From positions 744,001 to 808,000 of the forward strand of contig VJWM01000116.1 of assembly GCA_010909165.1 (NCBI GenBank): a stretch of DNA of 64,000 nucleotides, given 5' to 3'. The first letter of the stretch is position 1. Each line of letters begins with the position of its first letter. Shown piece after piece: positions 43,088-53,799 of the stretch. The notes under the pieces are model-generated. The model made no database searches and was not told the origin of the DNA. It saw only the letters and a program-made list of their open reading frames with translations. The position numbers and the translations under genes were made by a program. The DNA comes from Anthoceros angustus. Its lineage: Eukaryota; Streptophyta; Anthocerotopsida; Anthocerotales; Anthocerotaceae.

Positions 43088-45880
43088 GGCCCGGCCCTGA
43101 CTGCTTCAGTCCTCAGAATCCTACTAGAGCATCACCAAGTCCGAGCAGGCTCTCAGCCCCTCATGACCCAGCTCCTCCCTCTGAATGCGCCCACCCCGCA
43201 GCTCAGCACTCTATTCACCGTCCTACTTAAGAATTCCTAGCAGGGCCAGGAAAGGCCCCTCACACTACTCCCGGTCCAGGACATCGCACAACCGATTTGT
43301 CAAAATTTGAGTGCTTGATCCCCCGAGGAGCAAAAGCCTCGCATTGAAAAGGTGATCGGATGGCCCCCCTACAGCCACAATGCGTGGCCACATTCGGTAG
43401 GGGATACCAGGAATTCGGCAGGGTTTTAGATGGGAAGGGTTTAAGGCTGCTGCGGCATGGGGCCGTTGGATAATGGATAGACGGTTTTTCTCCGACCGGC
43501 CACATCTAATCAGAATTATTAGGGGGCCTCCAAGTTGGATTATTATGTCCTCCTTCAGCATACCCCTTCGTTGCCTAGAGGACTCTTAGTGATCATTGGT
43601 TTATACAAATTCCCAGTGTTAGCAGCTGCCTTGTTGGAACCATCTCGCAGGATATATATGGGCTAGAGCAAGGGCTTAGAGGTATTATTCTACATTACAT
43701 TCTACTCTATGCCTTGGGTTGGGAGAGATGTGAAGTTCTAGACTAGAGCCTAGCTAGAGAGTTTGTCATTGAGTCAAGTGCAAGAGCCGAAAGGGCATAG
43801 ATAGCATACTGTGTATCAAGAGCATTGCATAACGCCTTTAGGAGATAGTTTGTGAGTTATTACTTGACCATTTTGATTTTTGATGTCAGAAATTGCGCAT
43901 GCACTAGGACACGAGTGAATGTGTGCGCTAGGGCAGAAGGAAATCGGCGAAGTCTTAAGTCGCTGCGAAGCCTATTGCATTTGTCGCTTCTTTGCTGGTT
44001 GCATGATGAGGGGTATTACTTGAAAATTTCGAGGACTTTCGTGCTTCCAAGGGGCCTGCATGCTCATCTCTAATGCGATGGCTGCATGAGCGCAGGTGGA
44101 GTTATTCTAGCCAAGCCTTGGTGCAAAAGTGTTTTGTAATTTAAAAGATATGTACGCTCGAGGAGAAGTACAAGAATGGGAGGACAAATTCTTTGCTGGT
44201 GGATATGTCATATGTAGCAGGTCTACGGTAGGGAGTGAATTACAAATGGTTCCCTCCGGAAGGAGCTACCAAAATGAGCTATCGCTATGTTGAAGATCAG
44301 GGGTGATGGAAAGTTAGATGGAAGTGGGTGCCGGTGAACGAGATCAAAGATTTGAAGTAAGAGTCCTTCGCGATAATTATATTTGGGTTGTTTTCTGCAT
44401 TGCGCAAAATCTACTTGAATACATCGGAATTATTATTATTCTTGTACCGATTGTCGCAGGAGAAGACCTACCCCAGATTGTGCGATAATCTCAAGTGCTT
44501 CAACAGTTTGTGAAAAAGGTGAACCAACTAGCAAGAACTCCAAGGATAAGTATAAGAAGAAGAAAACTATTATTATTTGGCACTCCGAATTTTCATCTCC
44601 CTTTCTAGCTAGTGCATTTGTATAAGGTAACAAGACTATTAAAGGCCGACGAGTTGTCCCATCGTGGTAAATTTGCCTTTGTGGTATGCACCAGCAACTA
44701 GCTCATGGTGAACAATGAGAAAATTAACTTGGACAAAATATAGGAAAGAAGACAAAAAAGGTTTGAACCCACCAGTGCCTCAAGAAAAAGCCCAGCAATG
44801 CTTCAAAAACGCTAGGAGGCTTGCAAAGTGCTAAAGGCAAAATTTCTACAAGAGGAGGAGAAGAGCAAACTAACTAATATCTATCCTATATAACTTTATA
44901 GCAAACGAAATACCTTTGCTATAGAGGTTCTCTTGTTTTATAGCAATTTTAACCTATAGCATTCTTTAATTCTAACTATAGTAAAATATCAACAACAAAG
45001 TTAAAAGAGAAGGAGGTGAAAAACTAAAAACCAAGAAACTTCCAAAGCAAGCTTGCCCCACAGTAAAAGAAGATAAAAATATTACAATCTTCACATCATA
45101 AGAACAATTACAGCGGCCTAGTCCTTGCGCGCCAGCATATAACTTTCCGCAGAACTGTAGACAGTCCAAGAAAAGGCTACACTCCTCCAACTTGCTTCAG
45201 CACACAACTTCCCCAACAAACATGATAATTTTTGAAGGGGGTGAATAATCTCGAAGGGGGTTTTCCGCAAATAATCTCTCAAGGGGGTTTTTGATGGGCC
45301 CTAAAATAGCGTTTTGAAGGCATTGCGAAAACATCCGAAAAAGGTGTCACCGGTAAAGTTACTACTTTCCATCCAAAGAATGTTGTGTCGAATGGTGGTA
45401 TGACTCGAACCTAGGGAATAATGCAAAGTAGGAGCGGTGAGGAAGGTCGTTCTAGGAAGGGACGATCAAACTCAATTTTGGGAGGAAAATGTGGTTTTGG
45501 TATGACACCACAAAAGCCACAGACGGTATTTCCTAACACAATAACATCGACAACTGGACTTACAACATTAACTCGGGACCCGGAAAAACGAGATTTCGTT
45601 TCACTCATCCCGAGTTCAATCCTTCGTCATCACTTGGTCCACTTCTCCATATTGTCATCACTATCTTTAGCGGCACTTTGACTCGCGGGTTGTATGAAGC
45701 CACGCAACTCATGAGCTTATCCCTTATCGCTTTTTGTCCACCGCATACAGATGTTTCGGAGGTACCTCTACACTCTACCGACAGATCTTGGCTCGATTTG
45801 GACATTTGCTTCTAAGGTTAGCCTTCATTCCAAGGTTGCTTCTAAGGTTAGCCTCGAATTTTCGATGGAAGTGCCACGTG
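43088..45880. other. long non-genic region
   Basis: 43088-43250 is the TIC100 upstream region. Beyond it I see only short frames without motifs, an AT-rich part (44400-45020) and no recognisable element ends. Confidence 0.4.
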
Positions 45881-46130
45881 AAGTGCGTGGAAGGAGGGCC
45901 ACAATGGGCATGCGGAGGGAGGCGCCGGCCGGTCGGCGCCCTCCTATCCGCCACCACCCGTCGGGCATACGGCTAGTGGTGCGAGGAGGCGCGGGCGGCG
46001 CGCCTCCACGCCACCCGTCGGTGGGCCCTACGGGTGGTGTTTGAGGCGCCGGCCGGCGGCGCCCTCGCTGGCGCGCACCACCGTTTGCCACCCTGTGGTT
46101 CACAGTAGGGAGGCGCCGGCCCACGCCTCC
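45880..46130. repeat. GC-rich palindromic repeat, member 1
   Basis: A GC-rich block built of GGCGCCGGCCGG-type palindromes and CGGTGGGCCCTACGGGTGGT. A related block occupies 63720-64000. The self-complementary structure suggests a foldback element, but no flanking target duplication was identified. Confidence 0.6.
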
Positions 46131-46985
46131 TCATATCTTTAAGAAAATGAATATTTAGCGGCTCAATTCATTTGCAACTTGGGACCATTGGTCAAGTGTT
46201 TGGGAATTGGTGTCAAGTGTTTGGGAATTGGTGTAGTAATGAATAGGTTCCATGTTCAAAACCCATGTCTTTGTGATAACTCAAATTTGTTGATTTTAAG
46301 GATGCTTGCATGGGCGCATGGGCAACTAACTTTGTTCATTTTAAGGATGGCATTGCCTTAAAGCCCAAGTGGTTGCATTGAGTGCCGAAGGTTGAAGACC
46401 ACGGTGGCGACCTTGTGGATGAGGGTCGGCCACCTAGATGTTGTGTGGGTCGCCGTCGAGCTGGGCCCAAGAATGATACTATTGAAGACGAGCAAGCAAT
46501 GGAGGAGCGACAACTTTGAGGCGGACGATATGGACCGCCTCGAATATGGCGATGGTACTTGACTCGGTTTGGCGCAAGGCATGGATGAGTCGCCAGCCGC
46601 ACTCTTCAATGGCTATTATCGATCTTGATGACCACTTCCTCCTTTAGATTGTTTGTTGCAATGTTCTCACGACCGCGAGACTCCGCTAGTACATGATTGT
46701 TTTCATTGTGTTCCACCACTTGAAAGTAAAAGTTTTCGGTTGTAATAAACATATGAAAATAGCAGCCCTCTATGCATTCTACTAAAGCATAACGGGCCCA
46801 CACCCCACCGTGCTCAGGGTGTAGACTTGAAAGTGCATCTTTTATCAAAGGTATGACCTCGGAGAAAGGGTGTGCGCATTATCAAAGTAGGCGGATATGT
46901 TGTTCTAGGAAAGGTGTTCTTCGTGACAAGGGTCTTTGTCTCGTAGGGGGTTACTATATTCCCCCTTCAAAAATTATCATGTTAG

Positions 46986-47423
46986 GAGCTATTGGTACAC
47001 ACAAGTAATAAGGCACATAACACGAGGCGACGCAAATGGTTTTGCCTTGGCATCCCATATGTGCAAATAAAACTAGATCACACCGCCATTGTGCACGAAA
47101 CCTCCTTTCTCTCAATCCGGGCCCCTTGAGTCCATCCAGAGACGGGCGCTGCACCCAAGCACGGAAATGGATAGCAAGTAAGGGTCTTTGATGTTTGAAA
47201 CAAAACTAATCCCGCATAAGTGTACCACGCACAACATAGGGACGGCGTGTAAGGGAGTGGGCGTCAACGAGCGCGATAAGTCATGCCCAACGGTAACGTG
47301 TGCGGGATGGTGTGGACATGCGCAGGTGCAGTGGGCACGGCCCATGACATATGGGATGCCAAGGCAAAACCATTTTGCGCCGCCTCGTGATATGTGCCTC
47401 ATTACCGTGTGTACCAATAGCTC
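46986..47423. repeat. inverted repeat with 77-bp arms
   Basis: The arm 46986-47062 (GAGCTATTGGTACACAC ... GGTTTTGCCTTGGCATCCCA) is nearly the reverse complement of 47347-47423, with a spacer of about 285 bp. Arms show a few mismatches. It may be a MITE-like or foldback element; no protein is encoded between the arms. Confidence 0.8.
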
Positions 47424-48600
47424 GGAAAAAGAGGTGGCCCGCTTGCATCCCGCTATATTTGCGGACCTTGAGAGCTCCCGGCAGTACCAACTGGACGGTT
47501 AGTGATGACTGAGGAGATGGTGTCTCGTGTAGGATCGGTAACCACCACATCTCGCCACAAACACGGTCGCCACGGACAGTGCCGATTGAGCGACCTATGA
47601 GAGTATACACCACTCCCCTAGGCCATGTATCCGCCGCGTGACGGCCGAACATGACATCGCGGATGGTGTCGTGAGTGGCAATGCGATGACCCGTGGGGAC
47701 AACGAGCAAGGTGTACCCGAATCATCGAGGCGAGCCACACTGCAAGTAAGGAGCGAAGAAGCTACAGCCGGAGCAGCCAAGACGGAATCGCATCGCAGAG
47801 TGAAGGTGGTTGGTGCAATGTGAAACCCCATATGCGGTGGGCGGCCAAGAGCTGCCCTTCCCAAAACAAGAGCGGAGCCGCTCTTTGTGGACACAGGGAT
47901 GGAGGGTCTTGAAGGAGACTAGAAAGCTCGCCGTTGCTTTGAGCGGGGATGCTTGCAACCCCGAAGAGATGCAACCCCGAAACCATTAGTAACCACTCTT
48001 TAGCAAATCCATCCAATTGGACAAAGAGATTGTTATCATTTCATATTACGAATGTGTTTCATGGGGTGGTAGCATGGTTTGGTGGTACACTTTAGTACCA
48101 TATGGCTTGGTACACTTGGTTACTTTGAAAAGGATAGAGAGATGTGAGAGGGTGACTTTAAGTTTTCATTAAAATAATATTTCAATATATGTTAGTTTCA
48201 CTTTTATATACTTTTACGTTTGCTATTATTTACTTTAACTTACTTTACTTTTACTTCAGATCTCTGTTTTATCCGGTGGTAAGTCAACCCGCCGCTTACC
48301 CCAATTTCGGCCTTACGCGTGGGTGCACTCTCGCTATTGCCATCGCGGGCTCAGTGTTGAGTTGATCCTTCGCCCGCCCTGAGACAGCCTGGATGCAATC
48401 TCCTGCACTTGCTCGCCCACATCCGGCCGACAGTCGCACACACTCCGCGGGCTCAGAAGTTCGCGTGCTCGAGCTCTGGTTGTTGTAATCAACCCTTTGT
48501 GCTGCATTGTGAGCTATGTGGGGCTTCTTATAGGAGCCCTCCCTTCCTTCTGCGAGCGGGCTCCCCACATGCAAGATCGAGCTGCGGCTGGAATCAGCAG
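47424..48600. other. non-genic region
   Basis: No supported gene. 48160-48270 is AT-rich; the rest has only short, motif-free frames. Confidence 0.35.
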
Positions 48601-48709
48601 TTTTGTTTGTGCGATTTTGAAGGTAATGTGCCTTGTGTGTGCAATGTTTTGCGGCTTCGAGGCTTGCTTTACGCTCTTGTGTGCACATGTGCAGTGCAGA
48701 TGTGAGATG

Positions 48710-49740
48710 CGTGAGTGAGGTCTTGGCCTTGGAGTGGGTGGCGTGCGGCTTCTCATTGTCTGTGGTGTCATCAAGAACTTGAGCTTAACGGTCTTGTGTG
48801 GACATGTGCATGCTCTAGGGCGTGAGGTCCGGGCGTGTGAGGGTGCTCCGGTGGGTGCCGAGGTGCGCTCCTTTGATCATTCCTTGTGTTCAATGTCACG
48901 TGAAGGACTTGAGCCTAATGCTCTTGTGTGCACATGTGCGGTGTGAGATCTGTGTGAGGTGCTGGCCTTGGAGTGGGTGCGGCGCGGCTTCTCATTGTCT
49001 GTGGTGTCATCAAGAACTTGAGCCGGCTTAACGGTCTTGTGTGGACATGTGCATGCTCTAGGTGGTCTTTGGGCGTGTGAGGGTGCTCCATCTGTGCAGT
49101 GCGGCTCCTTTGATCATTCCGTGTGTTCAATGTCACGTGAAGGACTTGAGCTGAGTAATGCTCTTGTGTGCACATGTGCGTGATCCGGGCCGTGAGATGT
49201 TGTGCGTGAGGTGCTGGCCTTGGAGTGGGTGCCGAGGTGCGGCTTCTCCTTGTCTATGGTGTCCAAGAACTTGAGCCGCTTAACGGTCTTGTGTGGACAT
49301 GTGCATGCTCTAGGGCTGTGAGGTCTTTGGGCGTGTGAGGGTGCTCTAGTGGGTGCAGTGCGGCTCCTTTGATCATTCCTTGTGTGCAATGTTACGTGAA
49401 GGACTTGAGCTAATGCTCTTGTGTGCACATGTGCAGTGCTAGGCTTGTGAGGTGGTGGCATTGTGATTTTGTTGGAGTGGGTGCCGAGGTGCGCTTCTCC
49501 TTGTGTCTTGATCTTTGGAGTGAAGAACTTGAGCCTGCTGCGGTCTTGTGTGCACATGTGCGGTTTGTGAGGTCTTTGGGCGTGTGAGGGTGCCTTGGAG
49601 TGGGTGCCGAGGTGCGGCTCCTTTGATCATTCCTTGTGTTCAATGTCACGAAGAACTTGAGCGCTTAATGCAAATGTGTGCACATGTGCGGTATCAGAGT
49701 GGTGGAGGTGCTCGGTGTTGGAGTGACATGGCTTCCTCGA
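48710..49740 (+). repeat. satellite-like array, block 1
   Basis: Dimeric units of about 250 bp. One half carries GGCTCCTTTGATCATTCCTT and AATGTCACGTGAAGGACTTG; the other carries GGCTTCTC, TGTGGTGTC and GTCTTTGGGCGTGTGAGGGT. Every half ends with the box TTGTGTGSACATGTGC, in which GCACATGTGC is a perfect palindrome. Confidence 0.8.
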
Positions 49741-49789
49741 TGAGGAGGAGACATTAGGCATCTCAAGGAATCAAAAGCGTGCCCTCAAA

Positions 49790-50545
49790 AACATGTTGAG
49801 CCGCTCACGGTGTGAGTCGAGCCTTGGAGGCGGTGCCAAAGTGGAAGCGTTCACTGGTCTTGGCATGAAGGAGACTACAACTTGCGGGTGGAAGGAGTGG
49901 ATGTTCGCCAAAGCAAGTTGCAGCAAGGTTTGAGGAGGCGTGGCCGGGACGTGCTTACCCTCGGTTTGGGGTAACAGAATGTAATGATGCTTATGGGTGG
50001 AAGGGATCGGATAAGTCGGACAAGGAGTGGAGAAACATCGACGACTTGGTTTTCAAGATATCTGACAAGCGAGTTAGTCTTGGGGAAGATCCCTAGGTTG
50101 ATGGCCATTGGCATCCTTGTTGAGAAAAAGTTGCAGTGCTGGTTGGTGGCCTATGCAAAAACTAATGAGGTAAAGGCCTCCAAGCACAAGAAATGTGAGG
50201 ACATGGAGAAGGATAAGAAAGTGCACAAGGAGAAGGAGACCCTGGATCACATGGCCCTATGGCGAGGTCACAGAGCAAGGGAAGGGCAAGAAGGCAGTTG
50301 GGCGTGTCCTCGGACTCGAGGACAGTGATGAGGTTAGACAGTGGCCGGTGGAGAGCAAGACCCAAATGAGGACTTGCATGCACGGGAGCGTGAGCAAGAA
50401 TGTACTCCCGAAGAGGAGGTTGATGTCATAGCTGCGGCTGAGGAGGACAGAAACCATGAAGTTCCCGGAGCAGAGGATGTAGAATCAGAGACAGGTGCAA
50501 TGTCACGTGGGTTTTTCTTTCGTTTTAGATTTCCTGCGGTTTAAG
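49790..50545 (+). pseudogene. low-copy coding-like segment, copy 1, unrecognised
   Basis: Read together with its copy at 52010-52640, it gives protein-like stretches: WHEGDYNLRVEGVDVRQSKL, LTLRFGVTECNDAYGWKGS, EWRNIDDLVFKISDKRVSLG and a Lys/Glu helix (KHKKCEDMEKDKKVHKEKET) with DSDEE-type acidic ends. Frames differ between copies. It may derive from a transposon protein; I cannot name it. Confidence 0.35.
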
Positions 50546-50808
50546 ATTCACTGTGAGTGCTACCCTTAGGTTATGTGCTTTGCTTAGGACCTGCAGGACC
50601 TGCAGGACCTGCCTTGAGCCCAACTGCTCATTTGGAAGGGTTTGTTCCCTGGTTTTCGCATCCATCACGTTTAACAGGTTCGAGCTTGATTTATGTGATC
50701 TTGCTCTTATTGATTACATAGAGGGAGCAACAAGCTTGACAAGTTCTTTGCTGGTCTTGACTTAGCCTCGATCTTGTAAAGTTCACTTACTGCTAAGCGT
50801 ATCTTTGT

Positions 50809-52995
50809 TTGTCGATTTGAAGGTAATGTGCCTTGTGTGTGGCAATCGGTGTTTTGCGGCTTCGAGGCTTGCTTTACGCTCTTGTGTGCACATGTCACGA
50901 ATGCGTGAGATCTTGTCGCGTGAGGTCTTGGCCTTGGAGTGGGTGCCGGTGCGGCTTCTCATTGTCTGTGGTGTCCACGAAGAACTTGAGCCGCGGTCTT
51001 GTGTGGACATGTGCATGCTCTAGTGTGAGGTCTTTGGGCGTGTGAGGGTGCTCTAGTGGGTGCCGAGGTGCGGCTCCTTTGATCATTCCTTGTGTTCAAT
51101 GTCACGTGAAGGACTTGAGCACGAATAATGCTCTTGTGTGCACATGTGCTAGGCTTGTGAGGTGGTGGCATTGTGATTTTGTTGGAGTGGGTGCGGCGTG
51201 CGGCTTCTCCTTGTGTCTTGTGTGAAGAACTTGAGCACCGCGGTCTTGTGTGGACATGTGCATGCTCTAGGGTGAGGTCTTTGGGCGTGTGAGGGTGCTC
51301 TAGTGGGTGCCGGTGCGGCTCCTTTGATCATTCCGTGTGTTCAATGTCACGGTGAAGGACTTGAGCACGAATAATGCTCTTGTGTGCACATGTGCGGATG
51401 CGTGAGATCTTGTCGCGTGAGGGTGCTGGCCTTGGAGTGGGTGCGTGCGGCTTCTCCTTGTCTATGGTGTCCACGAAGAACTTGAGCACGAATAATGCTC
51501 TTGTGTGGACATGTGCATGCTCTAGGGTGAGGTCTTTGGGCGTGTGAGGGTGCTCTAGTGGGTGCCGAGGTGCGGCTCCTTTGATCATTCCTTGTGTGCA
51601 ATGTTACGTGAAGGACTTGAGCACGAATAATGCTCTTGTGTGCACATGTGCGTGCTAGGCTTGTGAGGTGGTGGCATTGTGATTTTGTTGGAGTGGGTGC
51701 CGATGTGCTTCTCCTTGTGTGCGGGGGCCGGAGTGAAGAACTTGAGCCGCGGTCTTGTGTGCACATGTGCAGGTTACTGTGGTCTTTGGGCGTGTGAGGT
51801 CTTGGCCTTGGAGTGGGTGCCGAGGTGCGGCTCCTTTGATCATTCCTTGTGTTCAATGTCACGTGAAGGACTTGAGCCGGCTTAATGCAAATGTGTGCAC
51901 ATGTGCGTGTACGGAGTGGGTCTTGAGGTGCTCGGTGTTGGAGTGACATGGCTTCCTCGATGAGGAGGAGACATTAGGCATCTCAAGGAATCAAAAGCGT
52001 GCCCTCAAAAACATGTTGAGTTGCCAGCGCGTGTGAGTCGAGCCTTGGAGGCGGTGCCAAAGTGGAAGCCCGCCTGGTCTTGGCATGAAGGAGACTACAA
52101 CTTGCGGGTGGAAGGAGTGGATGTTCGCCAAAGCAAGTTGCAGCAAGGTTTGAGGGAGGCATGGCCAGACGTGCTTACCCTCCGGTTTGGGGTAACAGAA
52201 TGCAATGATGCTTATGGGTGGAAGGGATCGATAAGTCGGACAAGGAGTGGAGAAACATCGGCGACTTGGTTTTCAAGATATCTGACAAGCGAGTTAGTCT
52301 GGCGAAGATCCCTAGGTTGATGGCCATTGGCATCCTTGTTGAGAAAAAGTTGCAGTCCAGTTGGTGGCCTATGCAAAAACTAATGAGGTAAAGGCCTCCA
52401 AGCACAAGAAATGTGAGGACATGGAGAAGGATAAGAAAGTGCACAAGGAGAAGGAGACCCTGGATCACATGGCCCTATGGCGAGGTCACAGAGCAAGGGA
52501 AGGGCAAGAAGGTCAAGAAGCCAGTGTCCTCGGACTCGAGGACAGTGATGAGGAGTGACGGTGGAGAGCAAGACCCAAATGAGGACTTGCATGCAGGCGT
52601 GAGCAAGAATGTATTCAAGAGGAGGTTGATGTCATAGCGGTGAGGAGGAGACAAGCAACCTTGCAGCAAGGTTTGAGGGAGGCGGAGGATGTAGAACCGA
52701 GACAGTGCAATGTCGGTGGGTTTTCCTTATAGTTTTAGATTCCTGCGGTTTAAGATTCACCGTGAGTGCTACCCTTAGGTCATGTGCTTTGCTTAGGACT
52801 GCAGGACTGCCTTGAGCCCAACTCATTTGGAAGGGTTTGTTCACGGTTTTCGCATCCATCACGTTTAAGGTTTGAGCTTGATTTATGTGAGCTTGCTCTT
52901 ATTGATTGCATAGAGGGAGCAACAAGCTTGACAAGTTCTTTGCTGGTTTTGACTTAGCCTCGATCTTGTAAAGTTCACTTACATTTTGCTAATCA
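50809..52995 (+). repeat. second unit of the 2.2-kb tandem duplication
   Basis: This is the direct repeat of 48604-50808 and includes a satellite block at 50900-51950, where the GTCTTTGGGCGTGTGAGG landmark recurs at about 51030, 51277 and 51532. Copies differ mainly by short indels. Confidence 0.88.
52010..52640 (+). pseudogene. low-copy coding-like segment, copy 2, unrecognised
   Basis: This copy of 49790-50545 keeps a longer open stretch (RALEAVPKWKPAWSWHEGDY, REAWPDVLTLRFGVTECNDA) and loses frame after the GWKGS position and again near 52330. Function unknown. Confidence 0.35.
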
Positions 52996-53320
52996 GTCGC
53001 TTTGTGTGAGCTTGGTGTTTTCGTGGATTCGAGATAGACTCTTGCGGTAGCTCAATTGTGAGGATTCTTCACGGGAGGGAGGGAGGGAGAGGGGCCTCAT
53101 GGGCATTCCGACATCTATCGTGCGGTTTGGCGGGGGCCACTTTGGGCACATCAACACCTAGTGGTGTCTTGTCATCATGTCACTTTGTGCACTGTGGGCA
53201 TTTGTTCATCTTGTCATGTCGTCGTCCTTGTCGATCCGTCATGCATGGCGGGTGGTGATACGGTGGCGTCTTGGAGTGTGGGTTTCTTGGCGTCGTGTAT
53301 TCACGGTGGAAGTGACATTT

Positions 53321-53650
53321 GTTCATCGTCATCATGTCACGTTGTGCACTGTAGGCATCTGTTCATCGTCATCGTGTCACGTTGTGCACTGTAGGCATCT
53401 GTTCATCGTCATCGTGTCACGTTGTGCACTGTAGGCATCTGTTCATCGTCATCATGTCACGTTGTGCACTGTAGGCATCTGTTCATCGTCATCATGTCAC
53501 GTTGTGCACCGTGGCAATTGTTCATCGTCATCATGTCACTTTGTGCACTTGTGGGCATTTGTTCATCGTCATCATGTCACGTTGTGCACACTGGGCATTT
53601 GTTCATCATCATCATGTCACGTTGTGCACTGTGGGCATTTCTCCTGCCGT
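53321..53650 (+). repeat. 40-bp minisatellite, about eight units
   Basis: Units start GTTCATCGTCATCATGTCAC at 53321, 53361, 53401, 53441, 53481, 53520, 53561 and 53601. The first five are nearly identical and later ones vary. Diverged units flank it near 53170 and 53735. Confidence 0.92.
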
Positions 53651-53799
53651 CATGTTGTCATGGACATCTTTACAATTGATGCCATTGTTATTATGTGACA
53701 TTGTGGACACATGTGCAGCTATTCATCTTGTCATCATGTCACGTTGTGCACTGTGGGCACTTTCTCATCTTGTCTTCTTGGGTGGCATGGTGGACATGT

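Larger units (their letters stand above)
48604..50808 (+). repeat. first unit of a 2.2-kb tandem duplication
   Basis: The unit runs from TTTGAAGGTAATGTGCCTTG near 48615 through satellite-like subrepeats (48710-49740), then GACATTAGGCATCTCAAGGA (49751) and a low-copy part, to the GCAACAAGCTTGACAAGTTC block near 50730. The same order recurs at 50809-52995. Confidence 0.88.

Noticed and set aside
42393-43240. Plus-strand frames of 154-235 codons with Ser or Leu/Ile/Val runs
   Set aside because: Antisense of the acidic N-terminus of TIC100.
48296-51949. Repeated minus-strand peptides with HMCTQEH and CPHKT words, zinc-finger-like in Cys and His
   Set aside because: They come from translating the satellite; frames change from unit to unit and upstream starts are lacking.
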